From Oleispirillum naphthae (GTDB lineage: Bacteria > Pseudomonadota > Alphaproteobacteria > Rhodospirillales > Rhodospirillaceae): a DNA stretch of 64,000 nucleotides. The notes beneath the pieces were generated by a model. The model did no database searches and was not told the origin of the DNA. It was given only the letters and a program-made list of their open reading frames with translations. The position numbers and the translations under genes were made by a program. Each line of letters opens with the position of its first letter. Position 1 is the stretch's first letter. The stretch lies in contig JAQAZG010000008.1 in the NCBI GenBank assembly GCA_027864655.1, positions 1 through 64,000 on the forward strand. The letters are read 5' to 3'. Shown here piece after piece: positions 18,424-28,338 of this stretch.

Positions 18424-18481
18424 AGAAAAACTTAGGGGAGGCGCGGAGGGTCTACGATCCTCCGCAAGGTTTTGGTTTTCA
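18424..18481. repeat. Dispersed palindromic repeat, locus 3
   Basis: AAAACTTAGGGGAGGC then the stem GCGGAGGGTC-TAC-GATCCTCCGC and AAGGTTTTGGTTTT. It fills the convergent gap between the immunity-like gene and the P-loop kinase gene and overlaps the last 50 bases of the latter, supplying its stop codon. Confidence 0.75.
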
Positions 18482-18959
18482 TCTCCGCGACGCAATCGCC
18501 GATCGTCCGGCCCGCGGTGTCGATGACGGCGTGGCCGCGGGTCCAGGGGCGGTAGTCCCGGCCGATGACGGCCTGCCAGTCCGGCAGGTCCAGCCCCGGA
18601 ACGTCCGGCGTGCGGGTTTCGACGCGGCGTCGGTGTTCGTCCGGGTCGGAGCAGACGACCTCCACCTCGACGACCGGAACCCCCGCGCGCAGCCCTACGT
18701 CGCGCCAGGCGTCGCGCGTCAGCATCCAGGGATTGACCGAATCCGCAATCACCGTGCGCCCCAGGCGCAGGTTGTCCGCGGCGACGGCCTGGGCGATGCG
18801 GTATCCCGCATCGTCCAGGGATTCGGGCGCGAACGGCAGTTCCCGCAGCGTCTGCTCGATGGTGTCGATGCGCAGCCAGACCGCCCCGGTCTCCTGCGCG
18901 AGGGCCCGGGCCAGGGTGGATTTCCCCGTCCCGGGGAGCCCGGCGAGCACGATCAGCAC
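18432..18959 (-). CDS. AAA-type P-loop small-molecule kinase
   Basis: The 175-residue protein starts MLIVLAGLPGTGKSTLARAL, a P-loop (GLPGTGKST) at residues 7-15 followed by a helix, then LRIDTIEQTLREL and an arginine-rich lid HRRRVETRT. This is the layout of adenylate/gluconate-kinase-like enzymes that phosphorylate small molecules; the substrate is unknown. The last fifteen residues (KTKTLRRIVDPPRLP) are encoded by a dispersed repeat element, so the natural C terminus has been replaced or extended by it. The gene lies nine bases upstream of gshA's 3' end on the same strand and could be cotranscribed downstream of it. Confidence 0.75.
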   Translation of the reverse strand: MLIVLAGLPGTGKSTLARALAQETGAVWLRIDTIEQTLRELPFAPESLDDAGYRIAQAVAADNLRLGRTVIADSVNPWMLTRDAWRDVGLRAGVPVVEVEVVCSDPDEHRRRVETRTPDVPGLDLPDWQAVIGRDYRPWTRGHAVIDTAGRTIGDCVAEMKTKTLRRIVDPPRLP

Positions 18960-18968
18960 GATCGGGTC

Positions 18969-20333
18969 CTAGTACGCATACGCCTCGAACACCGGGTCCA
19001 CCGAGCCGTTCCACTCCCCGTGGTAGAGGTCGAGGAGTTCGTCGGCGGGGGTTTTGCCGGTGTCCACCGCGTGGTGCAGCACGCCGAGGAAGCGGCGTTC
19101 GTCCTCGCCGTCGTCGTTGAGGCAGGCGCGGCGCTTCAGCCCTTCGTCGGCGATGGCGAGCACCTCTGCGGCGAGGTTGCGCACCGGGCGGCCCTTGAAG
19201 CCGCCGGAGAGGCCGTCGCGCCGCGCCACCGCGGCGAGCCCGGCGCGGTCTTCCGCGGTCCAGCCGCGCACCAGGTCCGCGGCGGCACCGAGCGCCGCGT
19301 CGTCGTAGAGCAGGCCGACCCACAGGGCGGGCAGGGCGCACAGGTGGCACCAGCGGCCGCCGTCCGCGCCGCGCATTTCCAGGTAGCGTTTCAGCCGCAC
19401 CTCGGGGAAGGCGGTGGTGACGTGGTCTTCCCAGTCGGTCAGGGTGGCGCGTTCGCCCGGCAGCGCCGCCAGGCGGCCCGCCATGAAGTCGCGGAACGAC
19501 TGGCCCGAGGCGTCGATGTAGCGGTCGCCGCGGTGGACGAAGTACATCGGCACGTCGAGCAGGTAGTCCACCCAGCGCTCGAAGCCCATGCCGGAGCCGA
19601 ACACGAATTCCGGCGTGCCGGTGCGGTCGGGGTCGGTATCGGTCCAGATCTGGGCGCGGTAGCTCTTGAAGCCGTTGGGCTTGCCCTCGGTGAACGGCGA
19701 GTTGGCGAACAGCGCGGTGGCGATCGGTTGCAGGGCGAGGCTGGCGCGGAACTTCTTCACCATGTCCGCCTCGGAGGAGAAGTCGAGGTTCACCTGCACC
19801 GTGCAGGTGCGCACCATCATGTCGAGGCCGAGGCTGCCGCGCGTCGGCATGTAGCGGCGCATGATCGCGTAGCGGCCCTTGGGCATCCAGGGAAAGTCCT
19901 CGCGCTTCCACTTGGGGTGGAAGCCCAGGCCGATCATGCCGATGCCGAGCGGCTCGAAGATCGACTTCATCAGGTTGAGGTGGACCGAGGTCTCGACGCA
20001 GGTGTCGTGGATGGTTTCCAGGGGCGCGCCGGAAAGTTCCAACTGCCCGCCGGGTTCCAGGGTGATCGCCGCGCCGCTCGCGTGGGTGAGCGCGATCGGG
20101 TTGCCGCCCTCCATCACCGGGGTCCAGCCCTGCGGGATCAGGGTTTCCAGCAGGCCGCGGATACTCTTCGTTCCCTCGTAGGGCAGGGGCTTCAGGGAAT
20201 TGCGGCAGAAGACGAACTTTTCGTGTTCGGTGCCGATGCGCCAGGCGCTCTTCGGCTTGCACCCGGCGGCGATCCAGTCGGTCAGTTCGGCGGCGCGGGT
20301 GACGACGGGGGAGTCCGAAACGGCGGTGGTCAT
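18969..20333 (-). CDS. gshA: Glutamate-cysteine ligase (GCS2 family)
   Basis: The 454-residue product is the plant/alphaproteobacterial type of gamma-glutamylcysteine synthetase, first step of glutathione synthesis. Conserved blocks are IGTEHEKFVF near residue 37, EGGNPIALTHASGA, LEPGGQLELSGAPL and MMVRTCTVQVNLDFSSE. I chose the second ATG (MTTAVSD) because GGAG lies nine bases before it; the ATG five codons upstream has no ribosome binding site. rsmE lies 27 bases upstream on the same strand, so the two are probably one transcript, an arrangement seen in other alphaproteobacteria. gshB is not in this window. Confidence 0.93.
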   Translation of the reverse strand: MTTAVSDSPVVTRAAELTDWIAAGCKPKSAWRIGTEHEKFVFCRNSLKPLPYEGTKSIRGLLETLIPQGWTPVMEGGNPIALTHASGAAITLEPGGQLELSGAPLETIHDTCVETSVHLNLMKSIFEPLGIGMIGLGFHPKWKREDFPWMPKGRYAIMRRYMPTRGSLGLDMMVRTCTVQVNLDFSSEADMVKKFRASLALQPIATALFANSPFTEGKPNGFKSYRAQIWTDTDPDRTGTPEFVFGSGMGFERWVDYLLDVPMYFVHRGDRYIDASGQSFRDFMAGRLAALPGERATLTDWEDHVTTAFPEVRLKRYLEMRGADGGRWCHLCALPALWVGLLYDDAALGAAADLVRGWTAEDRAGLAAVARRDGLSGGFKGRPVRNLAAEVLAIADEGLKRRACLNDDGEDERRFLGVLHHAVDTGKTPADELLDLYHGEWNGSVDPVFEAYAY

Positions 20334-20360
20334 GAGGTCGAACTCCATCTGGGAGGTGAA

Positions 20361-21116
20361 TCAACGTTCGGGCGGCAGGGCGGCATCGCCCGCGGCGGCC
20401 TGCCACAGGCTCAAGGAGGCGATCGCGGCGGTCTCCGCGCGCAGGATGCGGGGCCCCAGACCGACCCCTTTAGAAAAGGAAGCGGCGGCCAAAAGATCAA
20501 GCTCGGCAGGCGAAAAACCGCCTTCCGGCCCCACCAGGATCGCCGCCGGAACCCCCGCCCCGGCGGCGGAAAACGCCGGGAATGCCGGGGAACCGCCGCC
20601 GGTTTCGTCGGCGTAGAAAAGCGTGCGCCCGGCGGGCCAGGCGGCGAGAACCGCGGGCAGGCCGGCCAGCGGCTTCGCCTCCGGCACGGAGAGGCGCTCG
20701 CACTGCTCGGCGGCCTCCGCCGCCTGGGCGGCGAGGCGCTCCGCATTGACGCGGCGCACCTGCCCGCGCGCCGTCAGCACCGGCCATAGGGCGGCGGCCC
20801 CAAGCTCCACCGCCTTCTCCACCAGCACGTCCTGGCGCGGCCCCTTGATCGGCGCGAAGAGGAGCCACACGTCCGGCTCCGCCCGCTGCGCCTGGATGCA
20901 TTCCGCCGCGCGCGCCGTGGCGGCGTTTTTGCTCAAGGAGCCGATCTCCGCCAGCCAGCCGCCGTCGCGGCCGTTGAACAGGCGCACCGTCGCCCCGGGG
21001 CTGAGCCGCATCACGTCGCGCAGGTAATGCGCCTGCGCCGGGGTGAGGCGCACCGCCGCCCCTTCCGACAACGCATCGGGGACGAACAGGCGCGGCGCGG
21101 TGGTGGCGGAGTTCAT
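20361..21116 (-). CDS. rsmE: 16S rRNA (uracil-1498-N3)-methyltransferase RsmE
   Basis: The 251-residue protein is a SPOUT-class methyltransferase that uses S-adenosylmethionine to methylate U1498 of 16S rRNA. Diagnostic motifs are HYLRDVMRLSPG with LFNGRDGGW in the N-terminal PUA-like domain, LVGPEGGFSPAEL near residue 195 and LGPRILRAETA near residue 225, which forms the knot that binds the cofactor. A much longer reading upstream is antisense to ubiA and is not real; the ATG chosen gives the family length. It is divergent from ubiA (48-base gap) and followed by gshA. Confidence 0.94.
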   Translation of the reverse strand: MNSATTAPRLFVPDALSEGAAVRLTPAQAHYLRDVMRLSPGATVRLFNGRDGGWLAEIGSLSKNAATARAAECIQAQRAEPDVWLLFAPIKGPRQDVLVEKAVELGAAALWPVLTARGQVRRVNAERLAAQAAEAAEQCERLSVPEAKPLAGLPAVLAAWPAGRTLFYADETGGGSPAFPAFSAAGAGVPAAILVGPEGGFSPAELDLLAAASFSKGVGLGPRILRAETAAIASLSLWQAAAGDAALPPER

Positions 21117-21164
21117 CGTCAATTCCGTTTTCCGGCGGCGGGGACCTGACGTACTGTATGCCCC

Positions 21165-22082
21165 ATGACCACCGCGAAGCCAATCGTCAACGACATGCCG
21201 GTGGGCGGCTGGACCGACCGCTGCCCCGCGCCGCTGCGCCCGTACCTCAAGCTGCTGCGCCTCGACCGGCCGATCGGCACCTGGCTGCTGCTGCTGCCGT
21301 GCTGGTGGAGCGCCGCGCTCGCCGCGCCGAGCCCGTGGGACGGGCGGGTGTGGGGTTGCGGCATCCTTTTCGGCATCGGCGCGCTTTTGATGCGCGGCGC
21401 GGGCTGCGTGGTCAACGACCTCGCCGACCGCGACTTCGACGGCAAGGTGGAACGCACCGCCACCCGGCCCATCCCCGCGGGCCAGGTCTCGGTGAAGGCG
21501 GCGCTGGTCTTTCTCGCCTGCGTCATGCTCGCCGGGTTCGCGGTGCTGGTGCAGTTCAACCGCCACACCATCCTCCTCGGCGTCGCCTCGATCCCGGTGT
21601 TCGCGGTCTATCCGTTCATGAAGCGCGTCACCTATTGGCCGCAATTCTGGCTCGGACTCGCCTTCAACTGGGGGGCGCTCGCCGGGTGGAGCGCGATCAC
21701 CGGCGGCCTCGCCGCGCCCGCGCTGCTGCTCTACGCGGGCGGCATCTGCTGGACGCTCGGCTACGACACCATCTATGCCCACCAGGACAAGGCCGACGAC
21801 GTGAAGATCGGCGTGCTCTCCACCGCGCTGGCGCTCGGCAGCCGCACCCGGCTTTTCCTCACGGCGATCTACCCGCTCGCGCTCGCCTGCATCGCCGCCG
21901 CCTTCCTCGCCGCGCAGACCGGACCCTGGGCCTGGCCCTTCCTCGGCGCCGCCGGGGGCCACCTCGCCTGGCAGGTCATCACCCTCGACATCGACGACCC
22001 GCCGAATTGCCTCAAACGCTTCAAATCCAACCGCGATTTCGGCCTGCTGGTGACGCTGGCGGCGCTGGCGGCGCACGTGTGA
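21165..22082 (+). CDS. ubiA: 4-hydroxybenzoate polyprenyltransferase
   Basis: The 305-residue membrane protein attaches the polyprenyl tail to 4-hydroxybenzoate in ubiquinone synthesis. It has the first aspartate motif CVVNDLADRDFDGKVERT (residues 79-96) and the second YDTIYAHQDKADD near residue 200, both needed for magnesium-pyrophosphate binding, plus RLDRPIGTWLLLLPCWW at the start and about eight helices. The stop codon TGA is immediately followed by a repeat element. ubiD, acting next in the pathway, lies 3.4 kb downstream on the same strand. Confidence 0.96.
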   Translation: MTTAKPIVNDMPVGGWTDRCPAPLRPYLKLLRLDRPIGTWLLLLPCWWSAALAAPSPWDGRVWGCGILFGIGALLMRGAGCVVNDLADRDFDGKVERTATRPIPAGQVSVKAALVFLACVMLAGFAVLVQFNRHTILLGVASIPVFAVYPFMKRVTYWPQFWLGLAFNWGALAGWSAITGGLAAPALLLYAGGICWTLGYDTIYAHQDKADDVKIGVLSTALALGSRTRLFLTAIYPLALACIAAAFLAAQTGPWAWPFLGAAGGHLAWQVITLDIDDPPNCLKRFKSNRDFGLLVTLAALAAHV

Positions 22083-22325
22083 AAAAATAAAAACTTTCCG
22101 GAGGGACTCGGTCCCTCCGGACCTCCCATAAGTTTTGGTTTTCAGCCGCGAAGCGGCAGGCAACGCGTTGCCGCAGGCTTAGGGCGCTACGCGCAAAACA
22201 AGTTAAGGGGTCTGGGGCCCGAGGCCCCAGCGGGTCCAGGGATTGAAGCCGACCGCCACAGGCGGCAGAAACGCCCAGTGGGCGTTTCTGAGGCGGAAAT
22301 GCCCTGGCCTGGTTTTTTTCGAACA
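22083..22325. repeat. Dispersed palindromic repeat, locus 4 (with nested module)
   Basis: It starts directly after the ubiA stop codon with AAAAATAAAAACTTT and the stem CCGGAGGGAC-TCG-GTCCCTCCGG. A linker (GCCGCGAAGCGGCAGG ... GCTTAGGGCGC) follows, then a second type of palindrome (TGGGGCCCGAGGCCCCA; GGGTCCAGGG ... CCCTGGCCTGG) whose loop is opened by the nested module at 22241-22300. It ends in a seven-T run 11 bases before the next ATG. Confidence 0.85.
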
Positions 22326-22336
22326 GGAGTCATGCC

Positions 22337-23347
22337 ATGACGATCCGACCGGGTCCTCGCAATCTCCTCACCGACGTGCCGGGGTTCCGGGTGGGCAATG
22401 CCGAGGATGGATCGGCGATCACCGGGGTTTCGGTGGTGTTGCCGGATGCGCCTGCGGTGGCGGCGGTGGATGTGCGCGGCGGCGGGCCGGGCACGCGGGA
22501 GACCGATGCTCTGGCCCCCGGGCGGCTGGTGGAGCGGGTGGATGCGGTGGTGTTGAGCGGCGGGTCGGCCTTCGGGCTGGCGGCGGCGGATGCGGCGATG
22601 GTGTGGCTGGCGGAGCGCGGGCGGGGTTTCCAGGTCGGGGATTTCCGCGTGCCGATCGTGCCCGCGGCGGTGCTGTTCGACCTCGCCAACGGCGGCGACA
22701 AGGCGTGGGGCGCGGAGCCGCCGTACGCGCGGCTGGCGCGGCTGGCGTGCGATGCGGCGGCCCTCGATTTTGCGCTGGGCAATGCGGGCGCGGGGATGGG
22801 GGCGAAGGCCGGGGACATCAAGGGCGGCCTCGGCAGCGCTTCGGCGGTGGATGACGATGGCCTCGCGGTGGCGGCCCTGGTGGCGGCCAACCCGGTGGGG
22901 TCGGCGACCTATCCCGGGCAATCCACGCTGTGGGCCTGGGCGCTGGAGCAGGGCGGCGAGATGGGCGGGCAGGCGCCGCCCACCGCGGCGGCGGACCTGG
23001 AGCCGGACTTTCCCTTCCTGCGCGGGCTTGCCGCCGGGGGCAACACCACGCTGGCGGTGGTCGCCACCAATGCGGACCTCGGCCGCGGCGAGGCGCTGCG
23101 TGTGGCGATGATGGCGCAGGACGGTTTCGCCCGCGCCATCCGCCCGGCGCACACCCCCTTCGACGGGGACACCGCCTTCGTCCTCGCCTCCGCCACCCAT
23201 GCGCTGGCGGAGCCGCGCGCCATGGCGGTGGCGAGGATCGGCGCGCTCGCCGCCGACTGCGTCGCCCGCGCCATCGGCCGCGCCATCGTGCTGGCGGAAA
23301 GCGCAGGCGCGTTCACCAGTTGGCGGGAGCGGTTCGGGAAGGGGTAA
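22337..23347 (+). CDS. P1 family (DmpA/NylC-type) self-processing N-terminal nucleophile peptidase
   Basis: The 336-residue protein has the P1-peptidase layout: NLLTDVPGFRVGNAED at the start, VVLSGGSAFGLAAADA near residue 73 and the autocleavage site GGNTTLAVVATNADL near residue 233, where cleavage before the threonine creates the new nucleophile. Relatives are aminopeptidases, beta-peptidases and nylon-oligomer hydrolases; the natural substrate here is unknown. The ATG has CAGGAGT ten bases upstream. Both sides are bounded by dispersed repeats, the left one ending 11 bases before the ATG and the right one starting directly after the stop codon. Confidence 0.88.
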   Translation: MTIRPGPRNLLTDVPGFRVGNAEDGSAITGVSVVLPDAPAVAAVDVRGGGPGTRETDALAPGRLVERVDAVVLSGGSAFGLAAADAAMVWLAERGRGFQVGDFRVPIVPAAVLFDLANGGDKAWGAEPPYARLARLACDAAALDFALGNAGAGMGAKAGDIKGGLGSASAVDDDGLAVAALVAANPVGSATYPGQSTLWAWALEQGGEMGGQAPPTAAADLEPDFPFLRGLAAGGNTTLAVVATNADLGRGEALRVAMMAQDGFARAIRPAHTPFDGDTAFVLASATHALAEPRAMAVARIGALAADCVARAIGRAIVLAESAGAFTSWRERFGKG

Positions 23348-23547
23348 AACCAGGCCAGGGGCGCTGCCCCTGGACCCCGCTGGGGCCGCGGGCCCCAGAC
23401 CCCATAACCTGGTTTTTGCGCGAAACGCCATAAGCCCCTGCGGTTGCCACGAGAGGTGTTCTCTGCCGCTGCGCGGCGAAAAACCAGTTATGGGGTCGAG
23501 GGGACCGAGTCCCTTCGCGGACCCGGGCAGAGCCCGGCCTGGTTTTC
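23348..23547. repeat. Dispersed palindromic repeat, locus 5
   Basis: It fills the gap between two convergent genes, starting directly after one stop codon and ending two bases before the other. Modules in order: CAGGGGC-GCT-GCCCCTG stem, TGGGGCC/GGCCCCA stem, CCCCATAACC, a linker with CCGCTGCGCGGC, ACCAGTTATGGGG, GAGGGGACC-GAGTCCC, and a CGGGCAGAGCCCG hairpin ending GGTTTT. Confidence 0.8.
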
Positions 23548-23549
23548 CG

Positions 23550-25262
23550 CTATCCCAGGTACTTGCCGATATCCACCGCGTCCACCTGTTCCGGGCGGAG
23601 GTATTGCTCCGCATACCGGCGGTAGACCCCGGAGCTGAGGAAGAGGTCGAAGAGCTGCGGGTCGATGTGGCCGTCCTTTTTCATGAACGACATGATCTTC
23701 ACCGCTTCGCTCAAGGGTTTCGGCGTCTTGTAGGGGCGGTCGGCGGCGGTGAGCGCCTCGAAGATGTCGGCGATCGCCATGATCCGCGCGGGGACGGACA
23801 TCTGGTCGCCGGTGAGGCCGTTGGGATAGCCGGTGCCGTTGATCTTTTCGTGGTGGCCGCCCGCGAACTCCGGCACGTCGCGCAGCTTCTTGGGGAAGGG
23901 CAGCTCTTTCAGCATGCGGATGGTGACGACGATGTGGTCGTTGATCTTGGCGCGTTCCTCGTCGGTGAGGGTGCCGCGCCGCACCGCGAGGTTGTAGAGC
24001 TCGCCCAGATCGTAATGGCCGGTCTTGTGGTCCGCCCGGTCGGCGAGCAGGTGCTCGGTGCCGGGTGTGGCGCAGAGTTCGGGCGCCGCCTTGACGCGGT
24101 TGGTTTCCTCCCACGACAGGCCGATGGTGCGGTCGAAGGTGCGGGTGAAGGTGCGCGCGCCGATTTCCTTCAGCCGGGCGATCCTGTCGTCGGCCATGAA
24201 TTCGCCGCCCAGGTTGCATTCCGCGACGAAGGCGTAGTCGCTTTCGAGCGCCGCGATCTCCGCCGCGAGCGCCGCCTCGGCGGCGGCGGCGTTTTCGCCC
24301 GCAAGCTTGCGTTCGAGGCAGCGGATCTCCGCATCGCGGCGCAGCACCTCGAAGCGGGTGCGCACCTCGTGCAGGCGGTCGCAGATGGTTTCCAGCTTGG
24401 TGGACTTGTCCACCACGTATTCCGGCGTCGTCACCTTGCCGCAGTCGTGCAGCCAGCCCGCCAGGTGCAGGGCGTACCAGGCGTCCTCGTCGAGGGTGAA
24501 GTCGGCGAACGGGCCTTCCGTCTGCTCCACCGCCGCCTTGGCGATCATGTTGGTGATTTCCGGCACGCGCTGGCAATGGCCGCCGGTATAGGGGGATTTT
24601 TCGTCGATCGCTCCGGCGATCAGCTTGATGAAGGAGTCGAGCAGGGCGCGCTGCGCATCCAGAAGCTGGCGGTTGTCGATGGCGATCGCCGCCTGGCTCG
24701 CCAGGGCCGCGATGATCGGCTTCACCGCCTCGCCGAAGGGCACGACCGCGCCTTTTTCGTCGCGCGCGTTGATCAGTTGCAGCACGCCGACCACCTCGCC
24801 CCCCGGCGTCATCAGCGGCACCGTCATGAACGAGGTGGAGCGGTATCCGGTGCGCGCGTCGAAGGCGCGGGTGCCCGCGAAGTCGAAGCCCTCGGCGTGG
24901 TAGGCGTCGTCGATGACGACGATCTCCTTGGCGAGGGCGGCGTGGCTCGCCACGTTCTTGTGGTTGGGTTTGCCGCTTTCCGGGTCGGACAGGCGCACGC
25001 AGGGGAAGTCGATCGGCCGGCCGGTGGTGCCGCCCATGGCGATGGCGAGGGTGTCGTTGCGGATGATTTCGAAGCAGAGCGTGTCGTCGTCGCTCATCAG
25101 GTAGAGGGTGCCGCCGTCGGCGTTGGTGAGGCTTTTCGCCTCCAGCAGCAGGGTTTCGAGCAGGCGGTTGCGGTCCCGTTCGGAGGACAGCGCAATGCCG
25201 AGTTCGACAAGGCGGCACAACAGCGGCTCTTCGGCCGGAGACCCCGAGAACGTTCTGTCCAT
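23550..25262 (-). CDS. GAF and HD-GYP domain protein, probable cyclic-di-GMP phosphodiesterase
   Basis: The 570-residue protein has a GAF sensor domain (about residues 15-198) followed by an HD-GYP domain: [12 protein letters not shown] (H272, D273) and, after a long insertion of about 150 residues, [14 protein letters not shown] with the GYP triplet and [22 protein letters not shown] enzymes linearise cyclic-di-GMP using two or three metal ions. The insertion contains two coiled-coil-like alanine- and glutamate-rich stretches. I chose the ATG with GAGGG five bases upstream; an earlier ATG adds 16 residues. Two GGDEF proteins lie elsewhere in the window, so synthesis and breakdown genes are both present, but not in one operon. 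Confidence 0.88.
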   Translation of the reverse strand: MDRTFSGSPAEEPLLCRLVELGIALSSERDRNRLLETLLLEAKSLTNADGGTLYLMSDDDTLCFEIIRNDTLAIAMGGTTGRPIDFPCVRLSDPESGKPNHKNVASHAALAKEIVVIDDAYHAEGFDFAGTRAFDARTGYRSTSFMTVPLMTPGGEVVGVLQLINARDEKGAVVPFGEAVKPIIAALASQAAIAIDNRQLLDAQRALLDSFIKLIAGAIDEKSPYTGGHCQRVPEITNMIAKAAVEQTEGPFADFTLDEDAWYALHLAGWLHDCGKVTTPEYVVDKSTKLETICDRLHEVRTRFEVLRRDAEIRCLERKLAGENAAAAEAALAAEIAALESDYAFVAECNLGGEFMADDRIARLKEIGARTFTRTFDRTIGLSWEETNRVKAAPELCATPGTEHLLADRADHKTGHYDLGELYNLAVRRGTLTDEERAKINDHIVVTIRMLKELPFPKKLRDVPEFAGGHHEKINGTGYPNGLTGDQMSVPARIMAIADIFEALTAADRPYKTPKPLSEAVKIMSFMKKDGHIDPQLFDLFLSSGVYRRYAEQYLRPEQVDAVDIGKYLG

Positions 25263-25441
25263 GGCGACCCTCGCATCGGTGCGGGACGATTTCGGCAAAG
25301 ATCGTAGCACACCCCGCTTCGCATTGGTACGCCACGTCTTTTAGGGCCTTTATAAAGGTCGGGGACTTGACGCTCATGCGGGAAAACGCCCTTATGAATG
25401 CGGGGCGCGGCGCGCGCCCGCCATACGCGAAGGGAACCAAC

Positions 25442-26971
25442 ATGCCGTTTTCGTCCTTGCGGGATTTCATCCGCCGCCTGGAAGCCGAAAACAAGCTGGT
25501 GCGCGTCGCCGCGCCGGTTTCGCCGGAGCTTGAGATCACCGAGATCCAGACCCGCCTGCTGGCCGAGGGCGGCCCGGCGGTGCTGTTCGAGAACCCGGTG
25601 CGCGCCGACGGCGCGCCCTATGGCGTGCCGGTGCTCGTCAACCTGTTCGGCACCGTGGACCGCGTCGCCATGGCGATGGACCGCACGCCTGCGGAGCTGC
25701 GCGAGGTGGGGGAGACGCTGGCCTTCCTCAAACAGCCGGAGCCGCCGGGCGGGCTGCGCGAGGCGCTCTCCATGCTGCCGCTGGCGAAGACGGTGTTCGC
25801 GATGCGGCCGAAGGAGGTCTCCCGCGCGCCGTGCCAGGAGGTGGTGCTCACCGGCGAGGAGATCGACCTCTCCGCCCTGCCGATCCAGACCTGCTGGCCG
25901 GGCGAGCCCGCGCCCCTGATCACCTGGCCGCTGGTGGTCACCGGCGGGCCGAAGGAGGACGGGCGCGAGGCGTTCAACCTCGGCATCTACCGCATGCAGG
26001 TGATCGCCCGCGACGCCACGATCATGCGCTGGCTGAAGCACCGCGGCGGCGCGCAGCACTACCGCCGCTGGAAGGAGACCGGCCACGCCGAGCCGATGCC
26101 GGTGGCGGTGGTGATCGGCGCCGACCCGGGGACCATCGTCGCGGCGGTGACGCCGGTGCCGGAGAGCCTGTCCGAATACCAGTTCGCCGGGCTTTTGCGC
26201 GGCAAGGCGGTGGACCTGGTGGCGTGCAAGACCGTTCCCCTCAAGGTGCCCGCCGAGGCGGAGATCGTGCTGGAGGGTCACGTGCTGCTCGACGAGATGC
26301 GCGACGAGGGGCCCTATGGCGACCACACCGGCTATTACAACGGCGTGGAAAAGTTCCCGGTGTTCAAGATCTCCGCGATCACCCGGCGCAAGGACCCGAT
26401 CTACCTGTCCACCTTCACCGGGCGGCCGCCGGACGAGCCTTCCATTCTCGGCGAGGCGCTGAACGAGGTGTTCGTGCCGCTCTTGATCCAGCAGTTCCCG
26501 GAGATCGTCGATTTCTGGCTGCCGCCGGAGGGCTGTTCCTACCGCATCGCGGTGGTCTCGATCAGGAAGGGGTATCCCGGCCACGCCAAGCGGGTGATGA
26601 TGGGGGTGTGGTCGTTCCTGCGCCAGTTCCTCTACACCAAGTTCGTCATCGTGGTGGACGACGACATCGACGTGCGCGACTGGAAGGATGTGATGTGGGC
26701 GATTTCCACCCGCATGGACCCGGTGCGCGACACCCTGCTGGTGGAGAACACGCCGATCGACTATCTCGACTTCGCCTCCCCCGAATCCGGTCTCGGCGGT
26801 AAGATGGGCCTGGACGCCACCAACAAACAGCCGCCGGAGGTGAAGCGCGAGTGGGGGCGCAAGCTTGCGATGAGCGGCGACATCGTCGATCGGGTGAACC
26901 GCAAGTGGGCGGACTACGGCCTGCCCGGCTCGGGCAAGCCGATCTGGAAAACCGGCAGGAGCGGCAAATGA
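25442..26971 (+). CDS. ubiD: UbiD family decarboxylase
   Basis: The 509-residue enzyme is a prenylated-FMN decarboxylase, in the ubiquinone pathway removing the carboxylate of 3-polyprenyl-4-hydroxybenzoate. It begins [19 protein letters not shown], a strong UbiD start, and carries [36 protein letters not shown] and [12 protein letters not shown]. The ATG has AAGGGA eight bases upstream. It needs UbiX to make the cofactor; ubiX is not seen here. Its stop overlaps the start of pmbA (ATGA). The nearby ubiA supports the ubiquinone assignment over other UbiD-like decarboxylases. Confidence 0.93.
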   Translation: MPFSSLRDFIRRLEAENKLVRVAAPVSPELEITEIQTRLLAEGGPAVLFENPVRADGAPYGVPVLVNLFGTVDRVAMAMDRTPAELREVGETLAFLKQPEPPGGLREALSMLPLAKTVFAMRPKEVSRAPCQEVVLTGEEIDLSALPIQTCWPGEPAPLITWPLVVTGGPKEDGREAFNLGIYRMQVIARDATIMRWLKHRGGAQHYRRWKETGHAEPMPVAVVIGADPGTIVAAVTPVPESLSEYQFAGLLRGKAVDLVACKTVPLKVPAEAEIVLEGHVLLDEMRDEGPYGDHTGYYNGVEKFPVFKISAITRRKDPIYLSTFTGRPPDEPSILGEALNEVFVPLLIQQFPEIVDFWLPPEGCSYRIAVVSIRKGYPGHAKRVMMGVWSFLRQFLYTKFVIVVDDDIDVRDWKDVMWAISTRMDPVRDTLLVENTPIDYLDFASPESGLGGKMGLDATNKQPPEVKREWGRKLAMSGDIVDRVNRKWADYGLPGSGKPIWKTGRSGK

Positions 26972-28308
26972 GCGAAGCGGGGCTGAACCGGCTTGAGGAC
27001 GTGTTGAAGCTTGCCCGCGCCTGCGGCGCGGACGCGGCGGACGCGGTCTACGGCGACGGCCGCTCCCTCAGCCTGGCGGTGCGCAAGGGACGGCTGGAGA
27101 AGCTGGAACGCGCCGAGGGCGCGGAGATCGGCCTGCGGGTGTTTCTCGGCCGCCGCGCCGCGCTGGTTTCCACCTCGGATTTCTCCGCCGCGTCGCTGAA
27201 GGAACTGGCGGAGCGCGCCGTGGCGATGGCGCGGGTGATGCCGGAGGACCCCTTTGCCGGGTTGGCCTCCCCCGAACAACTGATGCGCGGCGCGCTGCCC
27301 GAATGCGACCTTTGCGACCCTGCCGAGGCCACCGAGGACGAACTGATCGCCGCGGCGCACGCCGCGGAGGACGCGGCGCTTGCCGTCGCGGGCGTCTCCA
27401 ACAGCGAGGGGGCGGAGGCCTCGGTGTCGCGCTCCGAGATCGCGCTTGCCGCCACCAACGGCTTTTCCCACGGTTATTGCAGCAGCCATGCGGCGCTCGC
27501 CGTCTCGGTGCTGGCGGGCGGGGCGGACGGCATGGAGCGGGACTACGACTCCGCGGTGGCGGTCTACCGCGCCGACCTGCCCGCGCCGGAAAGCCTGGGC
27601 CGCGCCGCCGGGGAGCGCGCGGTGGCGCGCCTGGGGGCGAAAAAGGCGGCCTCGGCGACCCTGCCGGTGGTGTTCGACCCGCGGGTTTCGCGCTCTCTGC
27701 TCTCCCACTTCCTCGGCGCGGTCAACGGCGCCTCGGTGGCGCGCGGCACCAGCTTCCTCGCCGATGCGATGGGGGGCATGGTGTTCGCCCCCGGCGTCTC
27801 CATCGTCGAAGACCCGCACCGCGTCCGCGGCCTGCGCTCGCGGCCGTGCGATGCCGAGGGCCTGCCCACGGCGCGCCGCGCCCTGATCGACGGCGGGCGG
27901 CTGACCTCCTGGCTTCTCGATTTGCGCGCGGCGCGGCAGCTGGGGCTTGCCCCCACCGGGCACGCCGCCCGCGGCATCGGCTCCGCGCCGTCGCCCTCGG
28001 CGGCCAACGTCGCGCTGCTGCCGGGCACGCTTTCCCCCGCCGCGATGATCGGCGGGATTTCACGCGGCCTCTACGTCACCGAGTTGATCGGCTCCGGCGT
28101 CAACGGCGTCACCGGCGACTATTCGCGCGGCGCCGCGGGCTTCCTCATCGAGAACGGCGAGAAGACGAGGCCGGTGAACGAGGTGACGATCGCGGGCAAC
28201 CTCAGGGAGATGTTCGCCCGGCTGGTTCCCGCCGACGATTGGGTGTATCGCTATGGGATGGACGCGCCGACGGTGTGCATCGACGGTATGACGCTGGCGG
28301 GAGCGTAA
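26968..28308 (+). CDS. pmbA: TldE/PmbA subunit of the TldD-TldE protease
   Basis: The 446-residue protein is the TldE subunit, structurally like TldD but without the HExxxH zinc site, which I do not find here. Typical blocks are [20 protein letters not shown] near residue 32, the central [20 protein letters not shown] and the C-terminal [23 protein letters not shown], then [14 protein letters not shown]. It partners with TldD, encoded about 10 kb upstream. The start codon overlaps the ubiD stop by four bases and has AGGAG in front, so the two are translationally coupled even though their pathways are unrelated. Confidence 0.94.
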   Translation: MSEAGLNRLEDVLKLARACGADAADAVYGDGRSLSLAVRKGRLEKLERAEGAEIGLRVFLGRRAALVSTSDFSAASLKELAERAVAMARVMPEDPFAGLASPEQLMRGALPECDLCDPAEATEDELIAAAHAAEDAALAVAGVSNSEGAEASVSRSEIALAATNGFSHGYCSSHAALAVSVLAGGADGMERDYDSAVAVYRADLPAPESLGRAAGERAVARLGAKKAASATLPVVFDPRVSRSLLSHFLGAVNGASVARGTSFLADAMGGMVFAPGVSIVEDPHRVRGLRSRPCDAEGLPTARRALIDGGRLTSWLLDLRAARQLGLAPTGHAARGIGSAPSPSAANVALLPGTLSPAAMIGGISRGLYVTELIGSGVNGVTGDYSRGAAGFLIENGEKTRPVNEVTIAGNLREMFARLVPADDWVYRYGMDAPTVCIDGMTLAGA

Positions 28309-28338
28309 GCGGCGAGGGGCCGTTTGCGAGGGGACCAC

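Noticed and set aside
22337..25262. P1 peptidase and HD-GYP gene as parts of one signalling unit
   Set aside because: They converge, are separated by a terminator-like repeat and have no shared functional logic.
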